This document shows positions 1-6,546 of a stretch of DNA of 23,626 nt, one piece after another. The number at the start of each line of letters is the position of its first letter. The first letter of the stretch is position 1. Both the position numbers and the translations under genes were made by a program. The notes beneath the pieces were generated by a model that saw only the letters and a list, made by a program, of their open reading frames with translations, searched no databases and was not told the origin of the DNA. The DNA is from an uncultured Pseudoclavibacter sp. (GTDB lineage: Bacteria; Actinomycetota; Actinomycetes; Actinomycetales; Microbacteriaceae). The stretch spans positions 1 to 23,626 of the forward strand of contig CAMIMS010000027.1 of the NCBI GenBank assembly GCA_946221025.1, in the 5' to 3' direction.

Positions 1-2090
1 GCCCCGGTCAGCCGCGCGTGCTTCCGGGCGCCCGTCCGCAGGGACCGGGCCGCGGCGGCGGTGGCGGCGGTCGCCCCGGTGGAGGCGGCCCCGGTGGGTT
101 CGCGGGTCGTCCGGGAGGTGGCCCCGGTGGCCGTCCCGGCGGTCGCGGTCGCGGCTCGACCGCTGGCGCGTTCGGTCGCGGCGGCGGTAAGTCCAAGGCG
201 CGCAAGTCGAAGCGGACGAAGCGGGCAGAGTTTGAGATGCGGGAGGCACCGTCGATTGGCGGTGTGAAGGTTCCCCGCGGAGACGGTGAAACGCTCATCC
301 GGATGCGTCGAGGCGCCTCCATCTCGGACTTCGCCGAGAAGATCAATGCGAGCCCCGGTGACCTCGTCACGGTGCTGTTCCACCTCGGTGAGATGGCCAC
401 GGCGACCGAATCGCTCGATGAAGCGACGTTCGAGGTGCTGGGAGCGGAGCTTGGTTACCGCATCCAGATCGTCTCGCCCGAGGACGAAGACCGAGAGCTA
501 CTCGAATCCTTCGACATCGATCTCGAGCAGGAGCTTGAGGATGAGGGCGATGACGAGCTCGAGGCCCGTCCGCCGGTGGTGACCGTCATGGGTCACGTTG
601 ACCACGGTAAGACGCGACTGCTCGATGCGATTCGGAAGGCCAATGTGGTCGAGGGCGAGGCCGGCGGCATCACCCAGCACATCGGTGCCTACCAGGTGCA
701 CATGGAGCACGAGGGCGTCGACCGTGCGATCACGTTCATCGACACCCCGGGTCACGAAGCGTTCACCGCGATGCGTGCCCGAGGCGCGAACGTCACCGAT
801 ATCGCGATCCTCGTAGTCGCGGCCGACGACGGCATCATGCCGCAGACCATTGAGGCGCTGAACCACGCCCAGGCTGCCGATGTGCCGATCGTCGTCGCGG
901 TCAACAAGGTGGATAAGCCCGAGGCAAACCCCGCTCGCGTGCGTTCGCAGCTGACCGAATACGGCCTAGTTGCGGAGGAGTACGGCGGCGACACCATGTT
1001 CGTCGACGTCTCGGCGCGCGAGGGCACGAACATCAACGACCTCATCGAGGCGGTGCTGCTCACGGCCGATGCCGGCCTTGACCTTCGCGCGAACCCCGAT
1101 AAGGACGCGCGAGGCATCGCCATCGAAGCGAAGCTCGACAAGGGCCGCGGTTCGGTCGCGACCGTGCTCATCCAGTCGGGAACCCTGCGCATCGGAGACG
1201 CCATCGTTGCCGGTACCGCCTACGGTCGCGTGCGAGCGATGCTCGACGAGAACGGGAAGAACGTCACCGAGGCCGGGCCCTCCCGTCCGGTCCAGGTGCA
1301 GGGTCTTTCCTCCGTGCCCTCGGCAGGTGACACGTTCCTCGTCACCGACGAAGATCGCACGGCGCGCCAGATCGCTGAGAAGCGTGAGGCCGTTGAGCGC
1401 AACGCCATGCTCGCGAAGGCTCGCAAGCGCATTTCGCTCGAGGACTTCACCCGTGCACTCGAAGAGGGCAAGGTCGAGTCGCTCAACCTCATCATCAAGG
1501 GTGACGTGTCGGGTGCCGTGGAGGCGCTCGAGGAGTCGCTGCTGAAGATCGAGGTCGACGAGTCGGTGCAGCTGCGCATCATTCACCGAGGTGTGGGTGC
1601 CATTACCGAGTCGGATGTGAACCTGGCGACGGTCGACAACGCGATCATTCTCGGGTTCAACGTTCGCCCCGACGCCAAGGCCCGCGACCGGGCCGCGCGC
1701 GAGGGGGTGGACATTCGGTTCTACTCGGTCATCTACAGTGCGCTCGAGGACATTGAGAACTCGCTCAAGGGCATGCTCAAGCCCGAGTACGAGGAGGTCC
1801 AATCGGGTGTGGCCGAGGTGCTGGAGGTGTTCCACTCTTCGAAGTTCGGCAACATCGCCGGTTGCGTTGTTCGCTCGGGAACGATCACGCGCAACGCCAA
1901 GGCGCGGGTCATCCGCGACGGTGTCGTGGTCGGCGACGATCTCGCGATCGAGTCGCTGCGCCGCTTCAAGGATGACGTGACCGAAGTCCGCACCGACTTC
2001 GAGTGCGGTATCGGGCTCGGCAAGTTCAACGACATTCAGATCGGCGACGAGATCGAGACGACCGAGATGGTGGAAAAGCCCCGCGCCTAA
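1..2090 (+). CDS. infB: translation initiation factor IF-2, 5'-truncated
   Basis: IF-2 is the GTPase that brings initiator tRNA to the 30S subunit and promotes subunit joining. The frame is open from base 3, so the true start lies upstream of the window. Numbering from the GTG at 18 (690 visible residues), there is a Gly/Arg/Pro-rich low-complexity stretch (about 10-57), a Lys/Arg patch, an IF2-N type region (about 90-150), then the G domain: P-loop GHVDHGKT at 192-199, switch II DTPGHE at 242-247 and NKVD at 296-299. Domains II, III and the fMet-tRNA-binding C domain follow, and the C-terminus is complete. The GTG at 18 lies within the repetitive linker and is very unlikely to be the start. 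rbfA follows after 38 bp, as is common. The stop codon sits in the loop of a perfect 8-bp hairpin. Identity is secure. Confidence 0.97.
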   Translation, partial: PGQPRVLPGARPQGPGRGGGGGGRPGGGGPGGFAGRPGGGPGGRPGGRGRGSTAGAFGRGGGKSKARKSKRTKRAEFEMREAPSIGGVKVPRGDGETLIRMRRGASISDFAEKINASPGDLVTVLFHLGEMATATESLDEATFEVLGAELGYRIQIVSPEDEDRELLESFDIDLEQELEDEGDDELEARPPVVTVMGHVDHGKTRLLDAIRKANVVEGEAGGITQHIGAYQVHMEHEGVDRAITFIDTPGHEAFTAMRARGANVTDIAILVVAADDGIMPQTIEALNHAQAADVPIVVAVNKVDKPEANPARVRSQLTEYGLVAEEYGGDTMFVDVSAREGTNINDLIEAVLLTADAGLDLRANPDKDARGIAIEAKLDKGRGSVATVLIQSGTLRIGDAIVAGTAYGRVRAMLDENGKNVTEAGPSRPVQVQGLSSVPSAGDTFLVTDEDRTARQIAEKREAVERNAMLAKARKRISLEDFTRALEEGKVESLNLIIKGDVSGAVEALEESLLKIEVDESVQLRIIHRGVGAITESDVNLATVDNAIILGFNVRPDAKARDRAAREGVDIRFYSVIYSALEDIENSLKGMLKPEYEEVQSGVAEVLEVFHSSKFGNIAGCVVRSGTITRNAKARVIRDGVVVGDDLAIESLRRFKDDVTEVRTDFECGIGLGKFNDIQIGDEIETTEMVEKPRA
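49..177 (+). repeat. Gly/Arg-rich low-complexity coding repeat in infB
   Basis: Imperfect GGN/CCN-rich repeats encode runs of Gly with interspersed Arg and Pro (for example RPGGGP and GGRPGGRGRG). This is the disordered N-terminal linker typical of long actinobacterial IF-2 proteins. It is not a CRISPR or intergenic repeat, because there are no conserved direct repeats with unique spacers. Confidence 0.8.
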
Positions 2091-2098
2091 GCGCGGGG
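2079..2098 (+). other. perfect hairpin with the infB stop codon in its loop
   Basis: Arms CCCCGCGC (2079-2086) and GCGCGGGG (2091-2098) pair perfectly over 8 bp. The 4-nt loop CTAA contains the infB stop TAA. No T-run follows, so it is not a classical intrinsic terminator. It lies 30 bp before the rbfA start and could be an mRNA stability or processing element, or affect coupling. The function is inferred only. Confidence 0.6.
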
Positions 2099-2128
2099 AC
2101 CTCCCACCGGAAAGGAAACGGAGTCGAC

Positions 2129-2566
2129 ATGGCTGACAATCCGCGCGTCGCGAAGATGCAGGACCGCATCCGCGAAATCGTCGCGTCCACCATCGACAAC
2201 CGGGTCAAAGACCCGCGTCTCGGGTTCGTGACGATCACCGATGTGCGAGTGACCGGTGACCTGCAGCACGCCTCGGTGTTCTACACCGTCCTCGGTGACG
2301 AGCAGGCCAGGCGTGACTCGGCTGCCGCACTGAACTCGGCGAAGGGCATGATTCGAAGCGAAATGGGCCGCGCGCTCGGTGTGCGCATCACCCCGTCGCT
2401 CGAGTTCATTCCCGATGCCGTGCCCGAGAATGCGGAGCACATCGAGGCCCTGCTTCAGGAGGCGCGAGAGCGCGACGCGGCGACCGATGCGAGCCGTGCC
2501 GGTGCGAAGCCCGCGGGGGAGGCCGATCCATACGTGAAGCCCCGCGTAGTCGACGAAGAGAACTAA
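2129..2566 (+). CDS. rbfA: ribosome-binding factor A
   Basis: RbfA is a small KH-fold protein that binds the 30S subunit and helps mature the 5' end of 16S rRNA. The ATG at 2129 is chosen because GGAG (2120-2123) lies 5 nt upstream; the frame is open further upstream but that part overlaps infB. The 145-residue product shows the family hallmarks: DPRLGFVTITDVRVTGDL near residues 28-45, and the KH kink AKG at 71-73 within an amphipathic helix. The last 30 or so residues are a charged, probably disordered tail. It is probably co-transcribed with infB (38-bp gap). Its TAA stop shares bases with the TAG stop of mutY on the other strand, and a probable terminator for this transcript lies about 45 bp into mutY. 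Confidence 0.96.
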   Translation: MADNPRVAKMQDRIREIVASTIDNRVKDPRLGFVTITDVRVTGDLQHASVFYTVLGDEQARRDSAAALNSAKGMIRSEMGRALGVRITPSLEFIPDAVPENAEHIEALLQEARERDAATDASRAGAKPAGEADPYVKPRVVDEEN

Positions 2567-3474
2567 CCGGGAAGCCCCACCGCATCGTCGACGCGAACGA
2601 TCAACCCATCGCGCTCGAGGGAGGCGAGGGCGAGCGAGAACCGCTCGTCAGCGCCTCCCTCGGGCGTTTTTCCCGTGCTCGCTTCGAGCACGTCGATGCG
2701 CATCCGATCGACGGATCGAAGCTCGGCCAAGATTCGACCGCGCATTTGCCTAAGGCTGCCCGAATAGGGCGCCTGCTTGACGCGCCGCACGGTCGGGTCG
2801 GTCGCTGGTTTGCCCCTGGAAACCCACAGACAGGATGCGCTCAGGGGGCATGCCTCACACACCGGCGATCGCGAGGTGCACACGAGTGCGCCGAGCTCCA
2901 TCGCCGCCTTCGCGAGCGCGACCTGCTCAAAGTCGGTCGCACCCTCGGTGACCGTCCGCCAAAGCTCCGCGTCACGTCGCGCATTCGGCGACGGCGGTAG
3001 AGCCTCGCCCAGGAACACGCGCGTGAGCACGCGACGAATATTCGTGTCGATGACTGGCGCTGGCAGGCCGAAGGCGAACGCGCGAACGGCGCCAGCGGTG
3101 TAGGGGCCGATGCCCGGAAGCGCCATCAGATCGTCAAGATCGCTCGGCACCGTGCCGTCGTGCCGCTCGCAGATCGCGACCGCGCAGGCTCGCAGCTGAA
3201 TGGCGCGGCGTGGGTATCCGAGTCGTTCCCACGCGCGAATCGCCTCGGCATCGGAGGCCGCCGCAAACTCTTTCGGAGTCGGCCAGCGGCTGATGAACGC
3301 ACGCCACTTCGGTTCGACGCGCGAGACCTGCGTCTGCTGCGACATGACTTCGCTGACGAGAATCGCCCATGGAGTTGTTCCGGCCTCGCGCCAGGGGAGT
3401 GGACGCGCCGAATCGTTGAACCAGCCCGCAAGCGTTGCGATCACCTCAGACGCGTCCGGGGCGTCTGCGCTCAT
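2563..3474 (-). CDS. mutY: A/G-specific adenine glycosylase (MutY)
   Basis: MutY removes adenine mispaired with 8-oxoguanine. The 303-residue protein has the HhH-GPD fold: SEVMSQQTQV with probable catalytic Glu42, the helix-hairpin-helix LPGIGPYTAGAV (119-130), and catalytic Asp143 in VIDTNIRRVL. The iron-sulphur loop has Cys199, 206, 209 and 215, spaced C-x6-C-x2-C-x5-C. It lacks a full C-terminal Nudix-like 8-oxoG domain and is about the length of short actinobacterial MutY proteins. I start it at the ATG complementary to 3472-3474, because GGAGAGGAGG (3481-3490) lies 6 nt upstream. An in-frame upstream ATG at 3549 would add 25 residues but overlaps truB. It converges on rbfA with overlapping stop codons and diverges from truB. 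Confidence 0.95.
   Translation of the reverse strand: MSADAPDASEVIATLAGWFNDSARPLPWREAGTTPWAILVSEVMSQQTQVSRVEPKWRAFISRWPTPKEFAAASDAEAIRAWERLGYPRRAIQLRACAVAICERHDGTVPSDLDDLMALPGIGPYTAGAVRAFAFGLPAPVIDTNIRRVLTRVFLGEALPPSPNARRDAELWRTVTEGATDFEQVALAKAAMELGALVCTSRSPVCEACPLSASCLWVSRGKPATDPTVRRVKQAPYSGSLRQMRGRILAELRSVDRMRIDVLEASTGKTPEGGADERFSLALASLERDGLIVRVDDAVGLPG
2611..2671 (+). terminator. probable terminator of infB-rbfA inside the antisense mutY gene
   Basis: On the plus strand CGAGGGAGGCG (2616-2626) pairs perfectly with CGCCTCCCTCG (2652-2662). The stem can extend outward by five more pairs (2611-2615 with 2663-2667, two of them G-U). The loop holds a second 6-bp hairpin (2631-2636 with 2642-2647). 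A run of five T (2667-2671) follows directly. This is a convincing intrinsic terminator for transcripts leaving rbfA, yet it lies in the 3' coding part of mutY, where it encodes the region around GKTPEGG on the minus strand. Confidence 0.7.
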
Positions 3475-3507
3475 ACGGCGCCTCCTCTCCGAACTCGCAC
3501 TGCGATC

Positions 3508-3524
3508 TAGGATGGCAGGCACCA
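3508..3524 (+). promoter_or_regulatory. candidate -10 element for truB
   Basis: TAGGAT (3508-3513) resembles a sigma-70-type -10 hexamer and ends 10 nt before the likely truB ATG at 3524. There is no strong Shine-Dalgarno before that ATG, so the mRNA may be nearly leaderless. No clear -35 is visible. The element lies in the 49-bp divergent gap between mutY and truB. Confidence 0.4.
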
Positions 3525-4504
3525 TGCGCGCCGAAGACCCGTCTGCCAATCCTCAAGCGGACGTTTCCCGGCAATCTGCGCCACCGGTCGGTGTTCTGCT
3601 CGTGGATAAGCCGGGCGGGAGAACCAGCCATGACGTGGTCGGGTTTTGCCGGAAGCGACTCGGTACGCGCAAGATCGGCCACGCCGGCACCCTCGACCCG
3701 ATGGCGACCGGGCTTCTCGTGCTCGGGGTGGGGTCTGGAACACGGCTCTTGACGTATCTGGTTGGCGAAGACAAGGACTATTCGGCGACGATCCGCCTGG
3801 GGGTGAGCACGTCCACCGAGGACGCCGAGGGTGAGGTGACCGGTATTGCAGACCCGAAGGTGCTCGCCGGCATCGGCGATGAGGCGATCCGCGAGGCGAT
3901 GCGCGACCTCACCGGCGAGATTCAGCAGATCCCTTCGGCGGTGAGCGCGATCAAAGTCGACGGAGTGCGCTCCTACCAGCGTGTCCGCGCGGGGGAGGAC
4001 GTGGTGTTGAAAGCCAGGCCGGTCACCGTGCACGCGTTCGAGCTTGGCGCGGTTCGACGGGCTCTTGAGGCGACGCCGCATCCCTTCATCGATCTGGACG
4101 TGCGGGTGTCGTGCTCATCCGGAACCTATGTTCGCGCGCTCGCTCGCGACCTTGGACAGGCGCTTGGTTGCGGCGCGCACCTGACTGTTCTTCGTCGCAC
4201 GCGGGTCGGCCCGTTCGCCGTTGACGACGCAGCACCGCTTGACGATTCGATCACGACCGATTGCCTGATTCCGCTTGAGACCGCCGCGAGTGACCGCTTT
4301 GACGCGATTCAGCTCGATGAGCGCGACGCCACGGCGCTCGGGCACGGGCAACGCATCCGTATTGACCACCCAGACACCGAAGAGCCCGTAGCTGCAATCG
4401 CGCCGAATGGTCGGCTCATCGGACTCATGCAGATTCGATCGGGTGCCGCGAAATCGATCGTGAACTTTCCCGCAGCTTCGGACGGCAAGGTCGCCAATGG
4501 TTGA
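3524..4504 (+). CDS. truB: tRNA pseudouridine(55) synthase
   Basis: TruB converts U55 to pseudouridine in the T-loop of tRNAs. The 326-residue product starts after a short polar N-terminus with GVLLVDKPGGRTSHDVVG (23-40), a family signature. It carries the catalytic motif GHAGTLDPMATG (52-63) with nucleophile Asp58, followed by the LVGEDKDYSATIRLG segment and the VSCSSGTYVRALARDLG motif. The C-terminal about 70 residues look like the shortened PUA-like domain of actinobacterial TruB. I prefer the ATG at 3524; an in-frame ATG at 3512 is possible. Neither has a strong ribosome binding site, and a -10-like TAGGAT sits just upstream. The next gene starts inside its last codons (8-nt overlap), suggesting coupled translation. 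Confidence 0.96.
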   Translation: MRAEDPSANPQADVSRQSAPPVGVLLVDKPGGRTSHDVVGFCRKRLGTRKIGHAGTLDPMATGLLVLGVGSGTRLLTYLVGEDKDYSATIRLGVSTSTEDAEGEVTGIADPKVLAGIGDEAIREAMRDLTGEIQQIPSAVSAIKVDGVRSYQRVRAGEDVVLKARPVTVHAFELGAVRRALEATPHPFIDLDVRVSCSSGTYVRALARDLGQALGCGAHLTVLRRTRVGPFAVDDAAPLDDSITTDCLIPLETAASDRFDAIQLDERDATALGHGQRIRIDHPDTEEPVAAIAPNGRLIGLMQIRSGAAKSIVNFPAASDGKVANG

Positions 4505-4874
4505 GTGGTTCACCTGGATTCAGTTCGCCGTCGCGCTGATCGCGGGCCTTGCTTGTATCGGAGCTGGACTCATCGGCCAGGAGCCGAACGATTGGCACGT
4601 TGCGGCGCTTGCGATCGCTTGGGTTCCGTTGGTCATCGATGCGGTGATGGCGATCGTCGGGCCGGCGATGGGCAATGCCATTCAGGGGGACGGGCTCGAG
4701 TTTTGGATGTATGTGATCGTGGCGATCATCATTCCGCCCGCGGCGGTCTTCTGGGCGCTGATCGAACGCACGAAGTGGAGCACCGTGATCATCGGTGGTG
4801 CAGCACTCACGATCGCGGTGATGATGGTGCGGATGCAGCAGATCTGGTCGGGGGTCCCGCCGCTCCTCTCGTAG
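4497..4874 (+). CDS. small four-helix membrane protein, unknown function
   Basis: This 125-residue protein has four probable membrane helices, near residues 5-27, 34-55, 68-90 and 95-113, and little soluble sequence. There is no signal peptidase site and I recognise no catalytic motif. The ATG at 4497 overlaps the end of truB by 8 nt, so translation is probably coupled to truB. The continuous open frame, the hydrophobic pattern and the position between truB and ribF support a real gene. An acidic/polar loop (QGDGLE, about 63-68) separates helices 2 and 3. I do not assign a function. It resembles the small hypothetical membrane proteins often found in this part of actinobacterial chromosomes. 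Confidence 0.85.
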   Translation: MVEWFTWIQFAVALIAGLACIGAGLIGQEPNDWHVAALAIAWVPLVIDAVMAIVGPAMGNAIQGDGLEFWMYVIVAIIIPPAAVFWALIERTKWSTVIIGGAALTIAVMMVRMQQIWSGVPPLLS

Positions 4875-4894
4875 ATGGCCCCGAGCGATGGTGG

Positions 4895-4910
4895 GATACT
4901 TGACCGGTCA
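4895..4910 (+). promoter_or_regulatory. candidate -10 element for the 4910 gene
   Basis: GATACT (4895-4900), in the extended context TGGGATACT, lies 9 nt before the ATG at 4910. There is no Shine-Dalgarno in between. This arrangement suits a leaderless or near-leaderless transcript. No good -35 is visible. Confidence 0.45.
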
Positions 4911-5377
4911 TGTCCGCATCCTCGACACCGCCGAACGCGAGCGAAACGGGTGTCGCGAACGCACCCCGGAAGACGACATCCGGCGCCGGGCGCGCGATCA
5001 TTGCGGCGTACGCCATCTTGGCGCTTGCCGCGTCCGCGCGGAGCATCGTTCAAATCGCGCGCGACTTTGAAACGGCGCCGCTCGCGTATGCCCTGTCCGG
5101 GTTCGCGGCGGTTGTGTACGTCGCCGCGACAGTGGCGCTCGCACGCGGGGCACGAACGCTCGCATGGGTGACCATCACGATCGAATTCGTTGGCGTGGTC
5201 TGCGTGGGTATGCTCACCGGCTGGCATCCGGAACTCTTTCCGAAGGACACGGTCTGGTCTGGGTTCGGGAAGGGATACGGCTACGTGCCGGCGATCTTGC
5301 CGATCTTCGGATTCGCGTGGCTCGAATCCACCGGCCGCGACCAAGCCCGCGAGAAAGGACAACGTGCGCGTCATTAA
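4910..5377 (+). CDS. conserved actinobacterial membrane protein, unknown function
   Basis: A 155-residue protein with a polar N-terminal tail (1-27) and about four hydrophobic segments: 28-48, 57-78, 84-104 and 123-139. Between helices 3 and 4 is a recognisable loop, WHPELFPKDTVWSGFGKGYG (105-124), which I associate from memory with uncharacterised actinobacterial membrane proteins. No enzymatic motif is evident. The ATG at 4910 follows a -10-like GATACT and has no ribosome binding site. The 3' end overlaps the start of ribF by 14 nt in another frame, so ribF translation may be coupled to it. A role linked to riboflavin is possible from position but has no direct support. Confidence 0.85.
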   Translation: MSASSTPPNASETGVANAPRKTTSGAGRAIIAAYAILALAASARSIVQIARDFETAPLAYALSGFAAVVYVAATVALARGARTLAWVTITIEFVGVVCVGMLTGWHPELFPKDTVWSGFGKGYGYVPAILPIFGFAWLESTGRDQAREKGQRARH

Positions 5378-6332
5378 CGATCCGGTCGCCGAGCCCCTGT
5401 GCTCGCGCAGCGCGGTGACCGTCGGCAAATTCGATGGTGTGCACGTGGGTCATCAGAAGCTGATTCGCGAGCTTCGACGCATCGCCGCGCAACGCGACCT
5501 CGAGCCGGTCGTTGTCACGTTCGACCGGCACCCGGCCAGCCTCATCGATCCACCGGCGATGCCGAAGGAGATCACGAGCACCGAGCACAAGCTCGAACTG
5601 CTCGAAGAACTCGGGGTCGGCACCGCGGTGGTGCTGCCGTTCGGCAGAGACCTATCGATCATGTCTCCGGATGCATTCGTCAGGGATGTGCTCGTGACCT
5701 CCCTCGGCATGCGCGCCGCGCTCGTCGGCCGCGATTTCCGCTTCGGAGCCGAAGGTTCCGGTGACCTGACGCTTCTCCAACAGCTTGGTCCCACGCTCGG
5801 GTATTCGGTCACCGTGGCCGAGGACGAGCCCGGTCCCAGCGGACGACGCGCGAGTTCTACCTGGATTCGAGAATCGCTCGAACGCGGAGATGTGTCGGAG
5901 GCTGCGAGCCTGCTCGGGCGCCACCACGAAATCAGAAGCGTCGTCGTGCACGGCGCGAAGCGCGGGCGCGAACTCGGCTGGCCGACCGCGAACCTCGACC
6001 CGAATATCGACGGCTACATTCCGGGCGATGGCGTGTACGCGGGGTGGCTCGCGGCCGGGGAGGGACCTTGGTCTCCGGCTGCCATCTCCATCGGCAATAA
6101 CCCCACGTTCGAGGGCGTCCCAGAGCGCCAGGTCGAAGCGCACGTCATCGACGCGACTCCGAATCTGTACGGCGAGCACGTGCGCATCGCATTCGCCGAA
6201 CGAATCCGCGGCATGACCAAGTTCACCGGGCTGGATGAGTTGAAGGCGCGCATCGCGGCCGATGTGGATGAGTCACGCACGATGCTCGCAACCGCGCCCG
6301 CACCCACGCCGATGCGGGCCAGGCAGCGATAG
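5364..6332 (+). CDS. ribF: bifunctional riboflavin kinase / FAD synthetase
   Basis: RibF phosphorylates riboflavin to FMN and adenylates FMN to FAD. The 322-residue product begins at the GTG at 5364, with AAAGGA (5354-5359) 4 nt upstream; the frame is open upstream but would overlap the preceding gene extensively. The N-terminal nucleotidyltransferase domain shows GKFDGVHVGH (21-30), then VVVTFDRHP and the LVGRDFRFGAEGSGD segment. The C-terminal riboflavin kinase domain carries GRELGWPTANL, whose PTAN motif (207-210) binds nucleotide and metal, followed by SIGNNPTF. The length is normal for bacterial RibF. The last about 15 residues are a basic, Pro/Ala-rich tail. It overlaps the upstream membrane protein gene by 14 nt. 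FAD made here is the cofactor of ThyX, also encoded in this window. Confidence 0.96.
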   Translation: MRVINDPVAEPLCSRSAVTVGKFDGVHVGHQKLIRELRRIAAQRDLEPVVVTFDRHPASLIDPPAMPKEITSTEHKLELLEELGVGTAVVLPFGRDLSIMSPDAFVRDVLVTSLGMRAALVGRDFRFGAEGSGDLTLLQQLGPTLGYSVTVAEDEPGPSGRRASSTWIRESLERGDVSEAASLLGRHHEIRSVVVHGAKRGRELGWPTANLDPNIDGYIPGDGVYAGWLAAGEGPWSPAAISIGNNPTFEGVPERQVEAHVIDATPNLYGEHVRIAFAERIRGMTKFTGLDELKARIAADVDESRTMLATAPAPTPMRARQR

Positions 6333-6546
6333 CCAACCGGGCATGACATGGAGTTGCGCGATCCGTCCCCTATACTGGCCGCGCGAACGTGCCTGACCGC
6401 ATCTGAACGTCTCCGTTCGCACCGCGATCCAACACAGCGCCGAGCGCTCACGCCGCCGAGTACCGGGCATGCTCACCGGACAGCGCGAGGCCACCGGATT
6501 GCACCCCCAAACGCATCTGAGCAACCGTGTGTCACCCAGGAGGGGC
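6333..6546 (+). promoter_or_regulatory. intergenic leader upstream of the helicase gene, with TATACT -10
   Basis: This 214-bp gap carries one strong -10-like hexamer, TATACT (6371-6376). The expected -35 position (about 6348-6353) is not a good match. TTGCGC (6354-6359) is too close and ATGACA (6343-6348) is too far. If used, the 5' leader would be about 165 nt. AGGAGG (6538-6543) lies before the helicase ATG. I see only short, weak inverted repeats, no tRNA and no known riboswitch. Confidence 0.45.

Noticed and set aside
49..177. Repetitive GC-rich stretch as a possible CRISPR or mobile repeat
   Set aside because: It is in frame within infB and encodes the known Gly/Arg-rich linker of IF-2.
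966..1835. 289-codon minus-strand open frame inside infB
   Set aside because: It is antisense to the conserved IF-2 domains, has His/Leu/Arg/Val-biased composition with no recognisable domain, and is the expected shadow of a GC-rich coding strand.
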